This document shows positions 36,170 through 49,408 of a stretch of 64,000 nt of DNA, piece after piece. The stretch is from Xanthoparmelia taractica. Lineage: Eukaryota > Ascomycota > Lecanoromycetes > Lecanorales > Parmeliaceae. How positions within the stretch are numbered: the first letter of the stretch is position 1; each line of letters starts with the position of its first letter. The stretch spans positions 1-64,000 of the forward strand of contig JANQBS010000096.1 in assembly GCA_033085395.1 (NCBI GenBank), written 5' to 3'. The notes beneath the pieces were generated by a model, which saw nothing but the letters and a program-made list of their open reading frames with translations, searched no databases and was not told the DNA's origin. Position numbers and translations under genes: made by a program.

Positions 36170-36823
36170 ATGGGTAAAGTCCATGTAAGCTCTTCGAATT
36201 ACGCCCATTTAACTGAAACAAGTACTGATTCTCATTTCCCTTCAGGGATCACTTGCCCGTGCAGGCAAAGTCAAGTCGCAGACTCCAAAGGTACCGTACC
36301 GATCCGCTCACAGCTTGTCCTCTTCGCCTTCAAACGCACTACACCTCCCCACTCCCTCCTCCCCGGGGAGTCACACACATACCGCTCATTCTCAGCTTTC
36401 CGACGGAATGGCTTCACCTTTCCACCCATACACACACAAACAATACTAGCTGTACGATGAAACGCTGATGAAATCTGGCGAATGGCAGGTCGAGCCCCAA
36501 GAGAAGAAGAAGACGCATGTCTCCCCCCCCCGGGGCTTTCGGTCTCACCTTTTACGTCCATGATCTAAATACATCAACAGACCCAAAGGCCGTGCAAAGA
36601 AGAGAATTACCTACACTAGGCGGTTTGTGAATGTTACCATGACTGGTGGGAAGAGGAAGGTGCGTCAGACATAGCCTTAGACATGGCCGATTCCCTTGAG
36701 CACGATCGTGATCGAGGCTGCGTTCGCGGCCGATATTGGACTACGGGAACAGAATATTGTGTGCGCGAAAAGGGAGTTCGCTGACTTGCTTGGCCGTAGA
36801 TGAACCCGAACCCCACTGCTTAG
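36170..36823 (+). CDS. RPS30: 40S ribosomal protein S30 (eS30)
   Basis: The model is join(36170..36184, 36246..36290, 36489..36514, 36581..36659, 36800..36823), 62 aa. The pieces read [37 protein letters not shown] plus [16 protein letters not shown], and MNPNPTA, which is the eS30 sequence family end to end. eS30 is a small basic protein of the ribosomal small subunit. Unlike the animal version it has no ubiquitin-like fusion, as expected for fungi. Intron 3 (36515-36580) must begin with GC, not GT, to keep KKKT-PKGRA in frame; a GT donor 5 bases later puts exon 4 out of frame. No exon is long enough to show as a sizable open frame. Confidence 0.95.
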
Positions 36824-37821
36824 ATGGTGGCGGTGGGAGAGTGTGGTCGAATGGCTTGGGGGGAGATGCTTGAGCATGGTGGGACGTAAGGGTTACCACA
36901 CGTTATGCGATTTTCTATGTTCGTCTCTAACATACATGGATCAATTCTTTCAAAATGCTTTATCATTCAATGCAAAATGTGATTGAGGACGATCCTCTGT
37001 TTCATGATGCCAGACGATTTATTACAGTGTCACCTTTCTCTAATCCACCTACTACAAATGTCCGAGCCCCAAGGTATCATACAAAAAGCCGAGGACCGCT
37101 CAACAGCCTTCAGGAGAAGATGGACCCAAAAAGATGCCGAAGCCAATATGGAATATCCTGACGCTGTAACACCAAGCCATAGAAACAGGGCAATATCCTC
37201 CACCCCCCAAGTAAAATGGTATAGTGATGAAACTATGGAACGCTTCGCATGACTAAATGCAGTAGCGGCGATGCTTATCAACGCAATAGGACCACGGTAA
37301 TGGCGATGCAGTCCGGCATTGGTTGGTAAAGAAGTTATCGCTGACAGAGCTGCTCGGCGGCACTGTCCTGAGAAGTAGTTCGTGATTGGTTCTGAAAGAA
37401 TTGAGAGCTTGCGCATGGCTGTAGTCGGAGCGTCGATGGCACACCGATAGATTCCTGCTTGCTGCTCCGCCCCTCGAAACGGAAGAAGCAGTCCTTCATT
37501 TCCACTTTGTCACGAAATCGTGGCTGAGTCTCGGTTGCGCTTGTGGCCAGCAGCACCGCTATGCGCATAAACTTAGTCGGAACGGATCTGAATAGGAACT
37601 AGACACCACATCTGCGACATCGACACCGAAGCCAGCTGCTATCTATCGATAGCGTGAATCGAAAAGAGTCAAACGATGAAACTGTTCGAGCTTCAAGGAC
37701 AAAAGCCCGTCTGAAGATCTGCAAATGCAACAACGCATAAACAACCCAAAAGCGATCGTTCACTTCTGCGAGGCTGTGCACGCTTTTTCGCGATACACAC
37801 ACACGTTTACCCCGGGGCTCA
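36824..37821. other. Intergenic gap, convergent genes
   Basis: Tail-to-tail gap between rps30 and the Zn2Cys6 factor. Open frames such as 37030-37416 and 37599-37877 (minus) show no domain. I see nothing else. Confidence 0.4.
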
Positions 37822-39205
37822 CTAGAGGCCCGCATCCGCGTAGATGATGGCAGGCTCCCCACCGTAGTGAGGCCCAAAATCCTCCTCCTGGACCTTCGCC
37901 AAAATCGTCGGCTCTGACCACTGATCTGGTCCCTTGGTCACAAGCGAGCTATTAGGAAGGGAGCCCCATCTGATGGGAGCCATCCAGTGTTGTGAGGGTG
38001 GACTCGAGATTGGAACCGTTAATGGCGTCATATGTGCTTCCGAGATCGATGTACTGGAAGAGTTGTTGCTTGTCTGCAATGACGGTGGGTGCATGTCCGA
38101 TGCTCTTCTTCTGTAATCCATAGACGCGGGCTGAGGATGGTAACGGTTCTGGCTGCTGTAATTCAGGGAAAGGTCTTCGACAAGACCAAACGACATTGAT
38201 CGCTGTGCCGTAGACCATCCAGAATCGCTTCTCGACGGCGCAAACGATGTGAAGCTCGTCCTAGCATCAGGGGCGCTGTGGATAGAACCGGTAGGCGGCG
38301 CCAGGTGAGGCGAAAAACCGGGAGTCATTGGTGAGCCCGAGTGCCTTCCCCAGTAGGCATGTGTAGAATCGCCGGGCGATGAATGGCCTGCCGACGCCGG
38401 CACATGGTCCAGAAGAGGCGTATCCCATCCAGGTCGGTTCTGCTGTGAAAACTCGAAGGCGTTGGTGTTCATTGGCCCTACCGACATGGGTTAGCTGTGA
38501 TCGATAGCAGATAGTATATATGATCCTGACACACCTCGTGTCAAGGGAGAAATGAGTCCACCAATAGATCCTCTCGAAGAGGTGAATGGAGCTGAAAGAG
38601 ATGCCTGTGAAAAAGCGTTGAAATCTTCGGCTTGATCCATTAGATATGGAAGTTGATTTCCGGCCAAGGCAGGTGAAGAATCCGATGAACTCGATGCAAT
38701 TGTGTCATCTCGCGGAGAGGTACGAGGCCGTCGCTCGAGCTGCGGTTGCTGGTCAACGGGGAAGAAGTTGCAGTCTTTCTTCAGCCGTATGCAGTTGGCG
38801 CATCTGTTCTGTGGGTCTTCTGGAGCAAGCAAGCATCTTATCTTGCGCCGTCTGCAGTGCCCTGGGAACGAATCTGAGTGATAATTAATGATTTTCCATG
38901 GAAGAGAACGTACCGCAAGCCACAGAAGTGCGATGATAGCCCAACTTGTTCCGCCTTTTCTCTGCCAACGTCATGGCCGCATCGTCGTTTGGGAAACCGC
39001 GGACGTTGGGCGTCGATGCAGAGCGCTTGAGTGATGCCGAGTGTTTCCTTCGTCGTCGCTGCGAGAGCATGGCGGCGGTGGTAATGGGCATCATGCTTGG
39101 TGGCAGTTCGGGGGCGTGTCCCCCGTTCTCAAGCGAGGTCGATAAGGAATCTAACGGCTGTTGCAGCTCGGGTTGCAGTACTACTGCTTCCAGGCCTGAC
39201 GCCAT
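37822..39205 (-). CDS. Zn(II)2Cys6 transcription factor
   Basis: The model is complement(join(37822..38477, 38535..38861, 38914..39205)), 424 aa, with introns of 57 and 52 nt. The first intron splits the zinc cluster; joined, it reads C97-x2-C100-x6-C107-x10-C118-x2-C121-x6-C128, with CGHCRRRKIRC and CANCIRLKKDC. That spacing is the classic binuclear Zn2Cys6 motif, which binds CGG-type sites. The start at 39205 (MASGLEAVV) has a good context (gccatggcg); an in-frame ATG at 39289 would add 28 residues. The C-terminal two thirds are Ser/Pro-rich. I do not see the usual middle homology region, so this is a short member. The target pathway is unknown. Confidence 0.85.
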
Positions 39206-41615
39206 GGCCAAATGCTTTATAATTCGTCCTCCTGAAGTAGCGAAGTCTGAAATGGGTAGATGAGACCCGTATCTGAGTTTCACCCTCAAAGAGTTCCCCG
39301 CAGCAATATGGAAATAGAACGATCGGGCGACATGCGGCTTGAGATCATCTGCTGCAAGTCGAGTTTCAAGGGAGCCGGGCTACCCCAAAGCTCGGATATC
39401 AGTTTCTAAATGGGGTCGGTCCAACAATGGTCGCGGGAGAGGGAGAAACAAAACCAAACGATGAATTGTAACAAGTTTAAGTCGTTTCGACACGAGGAGT
39501 TTATCTGGTAATTCCAAGACAGTAATGAGGCGAGGCAACGTCTATACTACTCGGCGACCCACGCTAACGGAGGTAGGGTAGTAGCGGCAGATAGGAGTAC
39601 GAATAATAGGGCCGTTGTCGTTTAGGCTTATTCTGGATTGGCGCACAGAGCAGTTGGTACGGTGTAGGAGCAGGAGAAGTGAGAGTGTGAGTGAAAGGAA
39701 TGTCCCCAGTGGACCAAACAACGCTACGGTTAGGTCAAGAAATCGAAGACCTGGTTAGGTAGAGGAGGAGGGGGAAGGGGAGGAGGAGGAGTAAGTGGTA
39801 TTAGGCGTAGTAGAGATAAAAGATATACCTTAGGGTGCCCGGGGGGTAAGGGTGGGGAGCTAGCGTGGGTCGGAGGTGGCCATGTGCTTCGCAGGCATAT
39901 TCCATGGCTTCGAGGCGAAAGAGGATCCCTAGTCGATAACGGGGGGGTCGTGTGCAGGGTCGCAAGGATAGTAGTGGTAGTGGTAGTAATAGTAGTAGTG
40001 CAGTAGTAGAAGTAGTAGCGAATGCACATGGACTTGTTTCACGGAGCAGGGGCAGGTCAAAGGCGGTCACTGTGAAGCCTAGCTGGGTCAGTTGTCTTAG
40101 GGGTCCAGGGATGTAGGCAATAGTGTGAGATTGGTGGGCAGATGGTGTGGGAAAAGGGGAGTGGTAGTGGATCGGATATATGAAAGAGAACCAAACGACA
40201 GGGCTTCCCTATTTTTCCGCCCATTCATTAATCAATCATTAATCAATCAATCATTTTACCACTGGATCAGTATGAAGTAGTATTATTTATTATGATTATT
40301 CTATGTGTTAATAATAATGTTATTATTACACCACCTTTTAGAAGATGTAACCTACCAGTAACCACTCGCTTCCTTTACTACTAAGGTGACTAGTCAAGAG
40401 GCACCTGGCATTCCCTAGAGCCATCCTGGCCATTATACTAGCCATCCTAGCCCTACTTGACGCTGGAACCCTGGTAGGTAAGTGGGCGTCTGCGTGTGGG
40501 CTAAGGCAACTAAAGCAACTAAAGGCATGCCCTCCACATGAGATGATGGTGGGGTCCAAGCGAGGTAGGCTTGGTCAGAATCCTTCATACCACTTCAGGT
40601 CTTCCGTCCACCTTCCCAAAGCGCGATCTTGCAGCGTGTTGCAGCGAGACGTTGGAGCGACGCTGGTAAGCTGAAAGGTCTTGCATCTTACGCGTGTCAC
40701 TCTTTTCACGATTTCCCCGTCGTTCTTGCTCCATTGGCCACGATCTGACCATCCCAATCCGACCCTTTGATGTTACTCGTACATCATCATATCATTGTAG
40801 AGTACCACCTTTTTTGAGGGGTGCAGAGGCAAACAAAATCAGAACCATGATCCAGATCAGCAGAGAAATTGGCACTCTTATCAAGCCACTACCGCTCACA
40901 AGGCTAAGGTAGTAGAAGTAACTTAGCGAGTCAGTAGTGGTTGGTGCCACAGGGCCAGTCCATTAGCTAAGAGGCTCCCTAAGACCCTAAGAGGTAAGTT
41001 TAAACCTGGGATCTGATGTGTGAGAGCGATTGTTTTAGTACCGTCCATGACCCTTTTCGTCCTGATGCATAATCGGAGAATTGTGCGCCTCTCCGTCGAC
41101 CGCTTTTGTGGCTAACGGTTAATATTATCCGGTTCCTGAACGCTGGGAACAGCCAAAATGCAACCCATCGCTTGACTCGCTTCACTTTCCAAGATATACC
41201 ACAAGTGATTTGTTCTATGTGTTTTGTTTGATGTTTTGCGGCAATAGGAAAAGGGAGGGATGGACATGATGGTTTGCTTGCGCTGTTTAATCATCATTGG
41301 GTTGGAGAGGATATGAGGTGCACAGGCTCACACACAAGCATGATGATGTGATGATGATGGATGATTTGGCTTTTTGCCTTTGCGGGTAATAATGTCCCAG
41401 CGAAAGGGAGAAAAAGTTGGAGATCGGCAGCACCCACGTCAAGCACGTGAGAATGATCAACGGATCGACCCTTGAAAGCCAAAAGCTACTTGGTACTACT
41501 TGTACTATACTAAACTAAGTACTCCAGACCAAAGGAAAAGAGCATGCGCCTAAGGTCCATTCGTCACAGACGTCTCGCCTTCTTCCAAGCGTACAAGTCA
41601 GAGTCGCCTGCAACC

Positions 41616-41840
41616 TACTTCGTACCCAGCATATTATTTGTTAGCGTCGCGCTAAGCAGGGGTCTTGGGAGGACCCTGAGAGAGCAGATTTTCTTCGCAA
41701 AATATCTAGCTACTAGAACTAAAAGAGTATAGTGGTGTCTAGTGAAAGGCTAGTAGCTTTTAAATCCCATGTATTTTGCAGAGACGCTGGGACCCCTCTC
41801 TTAGCGTCACGCTAACAAATAATATGCTGGGTACGAAGTA
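41616..41840. mobile_element. 225-bp inverted-repeat (MITE-like) element
   Basis: Sequence starting tacttcgtacccagcatat at 41616 and running to about 41659 is repeated as its reverse complement at about 41798-41840, with only a few mismatches (for example tcgcgctaag versus tcacgctaag). The central part has no open frame. The roughly 40-bp TIRs and small size fit a non-autonomous DNA transposon. I could not define a clear target-site duplication, so the superfamily is unknown and the outer edges are approximate. Confidence 0.75.
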
Positions 41841-43430
41841 CCCATCCCCACCATCTCCCATTCGTTCGGATTCTTTCTGGTCTCTAACAGCTGTGGGGGT
41901 TCTAATTGTGGGCTGATCGAACGCACCTGAGAAGATCTTCGTGTGTGTAGGTACTTTAGGCGTGACTTGCAGCTGCAATGAAATCATTCGCATCCAAACG
42001 CGAGCACGGTCGAGCTAGGAAAAGTGTGATTGGTGCGCCAGATAAGATTAAGCGAAAAAAGTTTGGCAAAATTCAAGCCTTTTTCTCCATCTCGGGGCCT
42101 CCACATTTCGTTTTTCTTTTGGTTTTTTCTTTCCTTTTTTTTCGGATCATTAACCGACAATTCCTTTCTTTCCTTTTCGCTATCATCTGTCAGCCTTAAA
42201 GAAAGCATGCAAATAGATATGTCGACGCATGGCTTGGGGCACAGCTACCGAGGCATGGGCCGAGCAGTACCACATCCCGATTCTTACTTTTACTTTACTT
42301 TATGTCGATAACATTGGCCAAGACAGCATTCCTCGTACATTTGACTTAGAATAAGTGCTTCCTTTGCATGCATCGTGTACGAAGTAAGTGACATGACAAC
42401 ATGGAGATCAACATTGTTAAAAGGTAGACTGTGATAAGTCCGCGCGGAGATTGTTATCATCTATTGAGAGGCACCACGAGCTTACGATAACACCATTGCA
42501 TGGCAGTTTTAGTCTCTGCTGACCACGAGCGAGTCTTACACGGGGGCGGCGATCTTGCGGAGATCCTGTGCCGGATACTCCACCTGGAAGCTGACCAGGA
42601 CCTCGCAGCTATTACCACTTTGAATGCTGATCTTGTCGGTGAAGCAGCCTTGTCTGTAACAAGGTCCCGCAGTCGAAAAGGCCGGAGCAGCTTTTCGTAT
42701 CGGAAAAATCTCTGCAGATCGTAAGACGACGAACAAAGGAAGCTCCGAAGAGGCAGGGAAGGAGTCATTGCATCCTCGCGAAATCAGGTCATCGCTTCCG
42801 CGATGATGCTGCAGGTAAGTCTAGTACAATCTGTACCTTGCAGATGGACCACTTGAACGAAAATCACGCCGTGTCTGGGGATACCCAGCAGGTCGGGAGC
42901 CGCGAAGTCGCCATCTTCTCCCGCTTCCGTTGCCGTCTGCGAACGGGATGATTTTACCCGGTGATGCAGTTCGATTAGATCTAGATAGCTGTCCTGGTGA
43001 GATGAAGAAGTTACGATATTCGAACGTCGATTCAACAATAATAATAATCATCATCAATGCTGCGTTGATTCTGTTGTCAGCTTACACTGGCTGCACTTTC
43101 TTGCAACGACACCGCCATCGCTAAAGAAAACCTACTCTACTTTAGGGCACAGGTGGTGCGTCTAGATAAAGTAGTGATGTTCCACAACCCTTGCAGCCCA
43201 GAGTTCTGGCCAGCTTGCACGCACGAATAGAATGAGTAATCATCAACACATGCATCCATGCCGCGGACCCCAGTAAAGCGTACTTGTAGGCATTCCCACG
43301 TGCTCGATAAAATTGCCGACTGGGACATGAAAATAAAAGGACCTTTTTTTTCTTCTTTTTTTTCTTTTTTTAATTTCTATTTCAATTAAGCGCCAGACCA
43401 TTCCATCGAATTGTCCTGTAAAGTACTTGT

Positions 43431-43455
43431 AATTATTATTATTATTATTATTATT
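43431..43455. repeat. ATT/TTA trinucleotide tract
   Basis: Pure att units in intergenic DNA. A similar tag-unit tract lies at 43706-43730. Confidence 0.85.
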
Positions 43456-46400
43456 CCTCCTCTGATCCCTGTGAAGGAGGACCGAGGTTGTCGTAAAAGT
43501 AAAAGTACTTCGTAGACTGAGCATCTGTGATCGACACCTCGTCACCTTCTACGTGTGATCTACCTTAGACTTGTTAGGATCGAGTCCATCCATCCGAGCG
43601 TCAAGTGCAGGGATTGTTTGCCTCACATCATGCCAGCTCCCATATCACCAATATGTCAAATTTCCAAAGTACACTAATTTAATTGTTATTATTATTAATA
43701 TTCCTATTAGTAGTAGTAGTAGTAGTAGTATTCATTATTTCCGTATAATTTGGTCAAGGCAACTCAATTTCAACCCTTAACGCCAGCGCTAAGCTAGGCC
43801 CGAGGAATTTGGCGCGGGAGTTCTTGGAGCTTAGAACTACCTACTCTGTACCTACCTTACCTTACTACCCATTGGAGAGCTCTGCCGGGAAAGGAAACCC
43901 GTCTGGAAGATAGGTACTGAGGTACCTACACCTTACTTTACCTTACTCCATGGCATGGAAGAGTTGATTAAAGTCTTTACCCGCTCTCTACCGGCTGGGT
44001 TCAGTACTCCAACACGGAATTGGTAATGGTGCCCACCGTTCGAAACAACAATCTCCCACACTCTTTTCCCCCAACTTAGACTGCGCAGTCTTTACACCTC
44101 TGTCATTGTTGCGGCTATATGCTCACCACCATGCCTTTAGAAGTATTGTGCATCGGTCCTCCTGCAGGAACCCAGTCGCCGATGAGGCCGCTAGGTCTTG
44201 CATCCTGCACGCCGTCAACGGGAAGCATCATCGACCCTAAGAAATGTGACACAGCGGGCTCAAGTCTACTGGGCCCCCCACCTCGCAGAAATTTGACATT
44301 GCCGAGATCTCCGTCGCATATCGCATATGCAGAATTCTCCTAGAAGCTCCCTTTTTTCCAAGAATACTTGAAACAACGGGACTCCTCTTTGATTGAGCTT
44401 AAAGCAACCACTTCATCTTCGACGATCCTCGGGGGTTCATCTACCTTTTACCCGGCACGACTCATTACCACAACCATCAAATGTTATCGATTTTTGCTTT
44501 CCTTGGATACAGTCACAGGTTTGGCCAAGGCGCTTCAGGAGGCATGATCCCTTTTCCTCTTGACCACGTCCGATCTTGGTCCACCGTCTGCCTAGTTGGC
44601 ATCGAGACCTGTCCTCCCGCAGCCATGGCCAATCCTCGAAGTACATTTACCCTGTCCTATCTTGAAACTTGGACGATCAGTTTTCGGTTAATTGTGCTAA
44701 TAACATGGATTCCATTGAGTCATGTCTTCAATGTCTCACTTTCACCCCATGCAATTGTCTCGCTTGCTTGCTTGCTTGTCTCGTCTCATTCCTCGTCGAG
44801 CACATGGTAGTTGATGAGGAAGCATACTTAGTTAACCGAACATCAGATTGACCATCTCAACAGAATTGGTCAATAAGATGCCCAAATACAGATTCGCCTG
44901 GGCTTTTGCCACTCCATGTCTCCCAACTTCAAAACATTTGCGTGGCATTTGCGAAACTTTTCGTTTTTACCTACTTCTCTCGCCCCTTGATACTTCGATG
45001 CGCAGGAGGCTGCGCTCCAGAGCTTGACACTTTATTGCCATATGTTCCGGGTCCTGAATCTTCTCACAAAATGGCCGCAGGGCACGTTCGATTTGTTCTG
45101 AATAATCTTCCATCTCTAATTCTGCAACTCTTGTCTCCGTGAGTATCCTATATGTAGGAGTGTACTACTCTCGAACACACCCTACTCCCACTAAAAACCA
45201 TGTTTCACAGGAAAGCCTTTTACTGACGGGCTACTAGTGTCGGGACATGGTGAGAGGTTCCTTCTCAATTTCCACAATCTCACTTTCTCTCTACTTTGCC
45301 ACAATGCAGGGGTGTCGACCTGCATTGAGACTTCCCCTTTCAGACCAGGTCTCCTGTTTTCATTGTTCTATTTAAGGATCCCCTAGTGTTAGATACGTGC
45401 AATAGATGCTACCAGATATGCCGAGATCCTTTGAGAACCGTGGACCACCAAGCTTCGAAGCCCAAAAGGCTTGAACCCGAGTCGCACGGTTTACCGCTGC
45501 CCTCTCTTCAGCTATGGTGGATCCAGCAGTCAGCCCGTTCACAGTGTTCAGCGGGCCTCATATACGGTCCAACCATGGAGAGCTACTTCTTTTACGATTG
45601 AAAAACAAGACGCCTCGATATTGGTCCGTACAATCAGAGATCTCCTTCATACTTCATAGGAAAGGATAGACAAGGCGAGGAAGAATGTGGAAAAGTTTTG
45701 GAACCACTCTTGTAATACTTTTCCGTCTGGAGGCCTACAATTCATCCGTAATGAAATCTTGCATTTTTGATGCAGGAGACTGCTGCTCCCTCAATCAATC
45801 TTTCACTAGCATTGGACAATTGGCAAACTCGGCGATGATTTCAAGCTCCAGTTCTATTGCTATAGAATTGAAGATACTATTCTGCATGTGTCTTCGTTCG
45901 TCGCGGCTAGTGCAGCCAGGGCTCTTGAAGAGAATTAACCCAAGAATTGACGTGACATTCCATCCAGTAACTGACTAATTCCTCGACGATTCTATTCGTG
46001 ATTCCGTCTAGTATTCGAGCATTTTGTGGATCCCTTCAATGTCTACAAAGCCCTTGTTAGAGCTACTGCTCACAGTCTATTCTTTAGACCCCAAATGCAG
46101 TACCCATGGGGTCGTGGCATATACTTCGTGCCCCAGCTTCCCACGATTCTCAAGTTCCATTGAGCTTCCAGATTCAGCGTTACTCGGCTATCCGCACTAT
46201 GCAACGATCAATGGTCAGAAGAGCATACCCGTGCATAGAATTGTAGATCGATTCAGGAACCAAGGCCGGACATTACAGTCTACTTCACCTAAATTGGACT
46301 CAAGCACTACATCGAGGCATTTGATTATATGCTGAGCGCCCTCGCTCAGACAACATATCTATATGAAAGTCTCCAATCTCCTCGCTCCTCCTTCGAACTA

Positions 46401-48383
46401 GTGAGATAAGGGCTCCGAGTGGACAGACAGAACCAGAACGCGAGTATTATACTGGTAGCTCATTGGCACCGTCATTGACATCAATACGAACAATATGACC
46501 ATGTTGATTCTTCAGCTTATGCTAAATGTATCTTTCGCTGTTTCAGCGACGCAGAGGACCTTCCTTCCGCGGCCATGATTGGGACCTGTTGCGTTGAACA
46601 AGCTCGAAGATGGCAAGGTCAGCCGTTGTCGCGATTTCGATGAGGCGCCTAGAGTCGCTGGTCCACAAAATGTCCCGCTTCGGATGGGATAGGAGTTGAT
46701 AGCAGCGAGACCACCACTTTGGCGCCTGTTCGAGACATTGAGAGCGTACCTGCACGGGGGCCGTTGATCGGGAGTTGATTAAGGTCAACAGCTGGGTCTG
46801 TGACGTCGAGCTAGCGTCTCAATATCATGGAAGTGTCGTAAGACGCAAACCCAAGGCGAAATACTCACAGTCGTTGAAGAAAGAAAGATCACCCTCGAAG
46901 ACCGTTCAAGCACAAGAATGGTTAGAAAAGCTCTAGCATCGCTGACTACGGTTTACATATGGAACTTTCCGCTTTGGCTTCTGGTGATATGAAAGTGTGT
47001 AGTAAAATTGACGCTTTCCAAAGTTAGTCGATTGACATTGCCCAGGGTGCCTTGGGGAATGTCAGCATTCAGCGCTCGTAGCCACAGTTGGACCAAGTAT
47101 TGCTCAGGTGTGCTTGCAATACATTCCATCAATAGTCTCAAGCCATGGACCATAGCCACCTGGATGTAAAACAGGGCACCCGACCACTATCTTGCCATCA
47201 GTGGACTCAATAGCTGAAGAGAACTTGAAAAGAGACTAGGAGAAAGCTCGAATCGATACCTGGCGAAGTCTTCCACGACCGAACGTTCTCTACAATATGG
47301 CGGAACTGCTTAGCCAAAGAAAGACAAGCGATTGAGTAAACAGGTACAAGAAAAAGGTGATGGCTCTTCCTACGTTGGCCACTTGGGGGAGCTTTTGGCA
47401 TTGTTGCGGAGTTGCTGTCAATTGAAAGAAGTCATCGATCTGGATATCACAGGAAATGCTGAGCAAACCGAAGGGTAAATCAAAAGATAATGTAGAAGGA
47501 GTCAAGTCTCCACGAGATGTTGTTGGCAATTCTAAGAAGCTGATGTCGAACGATGAGATGTCATACAGGTAGATGTAGTATAAGAGCGTTGGCACGAGAC
47601 GTTGCTGGTACTCGTACGCATACCTGCCCGGCAAGTCTGGCCTTATATTGGCTAGTAGGCGACCCGTATTCCCCGCTATGCATGCGAGCATACACGGACA
47701 TTGTTGACATATAGATATGGGTAGCTCTAATATGTTTTACGTTATACAAAGTGCTTAGCCCACGCTCACTATATCGTCTCTGAAATATTCACAGACTCAT
47801 CTTGAGCATTGAGACTTTGTCATTTACCCAACCAGATGCCTACTTCAACCATATCTCGGTGTTCCATTCCCGTTAGTTTTTGCCGTAAAGCCTATTGACA
47901 TTTTGCACTCTCTTTGCGTTCGGCTGTTTTGTATGCAACCAGGATTCGGATGCGGCTGTCCGGTTGACGAAAGGGTTGGGACTTAGCATCGCCTGGCAAA
48001 TTCTCGCTAACGGCAAGGCTGATGCTGATGTGCTAAAGCATTTTGACAGATTAAGGTATGAGAAAGATTGAAAGGGTTGGTGGCTCGGAGGCGCAGGAAA
48101 AGGTGGTGGGGAAAAGGTGCGAAAGTGCCACATGGAACTCGCCTATTGTTATTACTGAACAAGAAGGGTGGTCACTAGAGGTCGGCCATTATAATCAACT
48201 TGGGTAGTCTCTTATAGTGCATTACCACTACTCATCCTATCCAGGCCAGAAAGATTCCCAAATGTGACTCATTGTTCGGTCACCTAAGGTATGTACAGAG
48301 GGCTGTTATTATGCCCAGAAGAGGTCCTCGAGGCAAGTTACACATTTATCATCCCCCAAGCCAAGAGGACAAGTATCTTCAAG

Positions 48384-49098
48384 ATGGCTATCATCGTTCA
48401 AAAGGCCCAAGAGGCCGATATTCAACGGCTGCTCGATATCATGTACGCTGCCTTCAGCGAAGACGCATGGAACCGCATCATGTATCCAGCGATTCCCGGA
48501 CCAGAGGCCAGGGGCGTTTCCATTGAGCGCTGGCGGGACGAGATTTCAACCAATCCGACCATGCGCTTCATCAAGGCAGTAGACACCGACTTGGACGAGA
48601 TCATTGCATTTGCAAGACGGAACGTATATGAAGTGGAAAGACCAGAGAGCGAATGGAAAACCACCAAACCAAGGGATTGGGACACTGGAACCAATGTTGA
48701 GGCTGCCAACGAGTTTTACAATGCGGTTTGTGAAGCGAGGCGAAATTTAATGGGCGGAAAACCGCACTGTTGTAGGTGTAAACCCGATTTGATCTTTTGT
48801 CGACAATTCACATTGATGGGATCGACCTTTAGGTCTGAATATGCTCGTATGCGAACCTAAGTATCAGCGCAGAGGTGCTGGCAGACTGCTTCTGGGGTGT
48901 GGACTCAAACTCGCAGATGAACTGGTGCTCGAAGCCTATTTGGAAGCATCTCCTCAAGGTCACCATCTTTACGAAAGCGCCGGATTTGAGGACGTGGGGA
49001 CACTGGATCTCGACATGTCCAAGTACGGCGGCCACGGTATACATCAGCATTTCGTCATGAGAAAAGACCCGAGCAGCCTAGCAAATCCACGGCACTGA
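48384..49098 (+). CDS. GNAT family N-acetyltransferase
   Basis: The model is join(48384..48771, 48833..49098), 217 aa; the 61-nt intron joins HC-C-LNMLVCEPKYQRRG in frame. The N-terminal half has the typical alpha/beta start IVQKAQEADIQRLLDIMYAAF. The acetyl-CoA-binding motif A is Q141-R-R-G144-A-G146-R-LLL, followed by EAYLEASPQGHHLYESAGFEDV, the usual GNAT C-terminal strand-helix. Such fungal proteins acetylate small amines or unknown substrates in the cytosol. The substrate cannot be predicted. An upstream in-frame ATG at 48291 exists but encodes sequence unlike the family. Confidence 0.88.
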
Positions 49099-49408
49099 GA
49101 ATGCTTCGCGTTCTACCCCATCAAGGATTGTTGCTCCGAACACGCAAAAGTTCTGTCAGGATTCCAGTGTGGAAGGCTTATGCGAGGCGTGGCCCAGTGC
49201 ACTAGATGCTTTCTGCTTCAGTCACAGTACTGGAAGCACAGACAACCGTTGCTTTACTTTCGGGTCCCGTTGACTTCATTGAACCTCTGCGTCATCAATG
49301 CAAGCTCTTTTTCCATCACATATTAGTAGGTTGGAGACCTGTTAGAGTGCCACCGCAAGCTGCCCCTAGTGCGACGCAAGAGCTGGACGCGACTGGAGGT
49401 AGCGCAGC
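49099..49408. other. Convergent gap
   Basis: A 310-bp interval between the GNAT and Rpr2-type stop codons. Nothing else is visible. Confidence 0.4.

Larger units (their letters stand above)
39206..48383. other. 9-kb gene-poor region
   Basis: I find no supportable gene. It holds simple repeats (TAG/GTA-type 39969-40020, TTA-type 43431-43455, TAG-type 43706-43730), an inverted-repeat element (41616-41840) and recurrent words tacttcgta and taccttacc. Minus-strand frames around 46953-47159, 47207-47401 and 47290-47691 have protein-like composition but I could not assemble them into a known family. The Zn2Cys6 gene promoter is at the left end and the GNAT promoter at the right. Confidence 0.4.

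Noticed and set aside
36291..36488. snoRNA inside rps30 intron 2
   Set aside because: A tgatga word exists only near the 3' end of the intron, where the branch site is; no C/D box arrangement.
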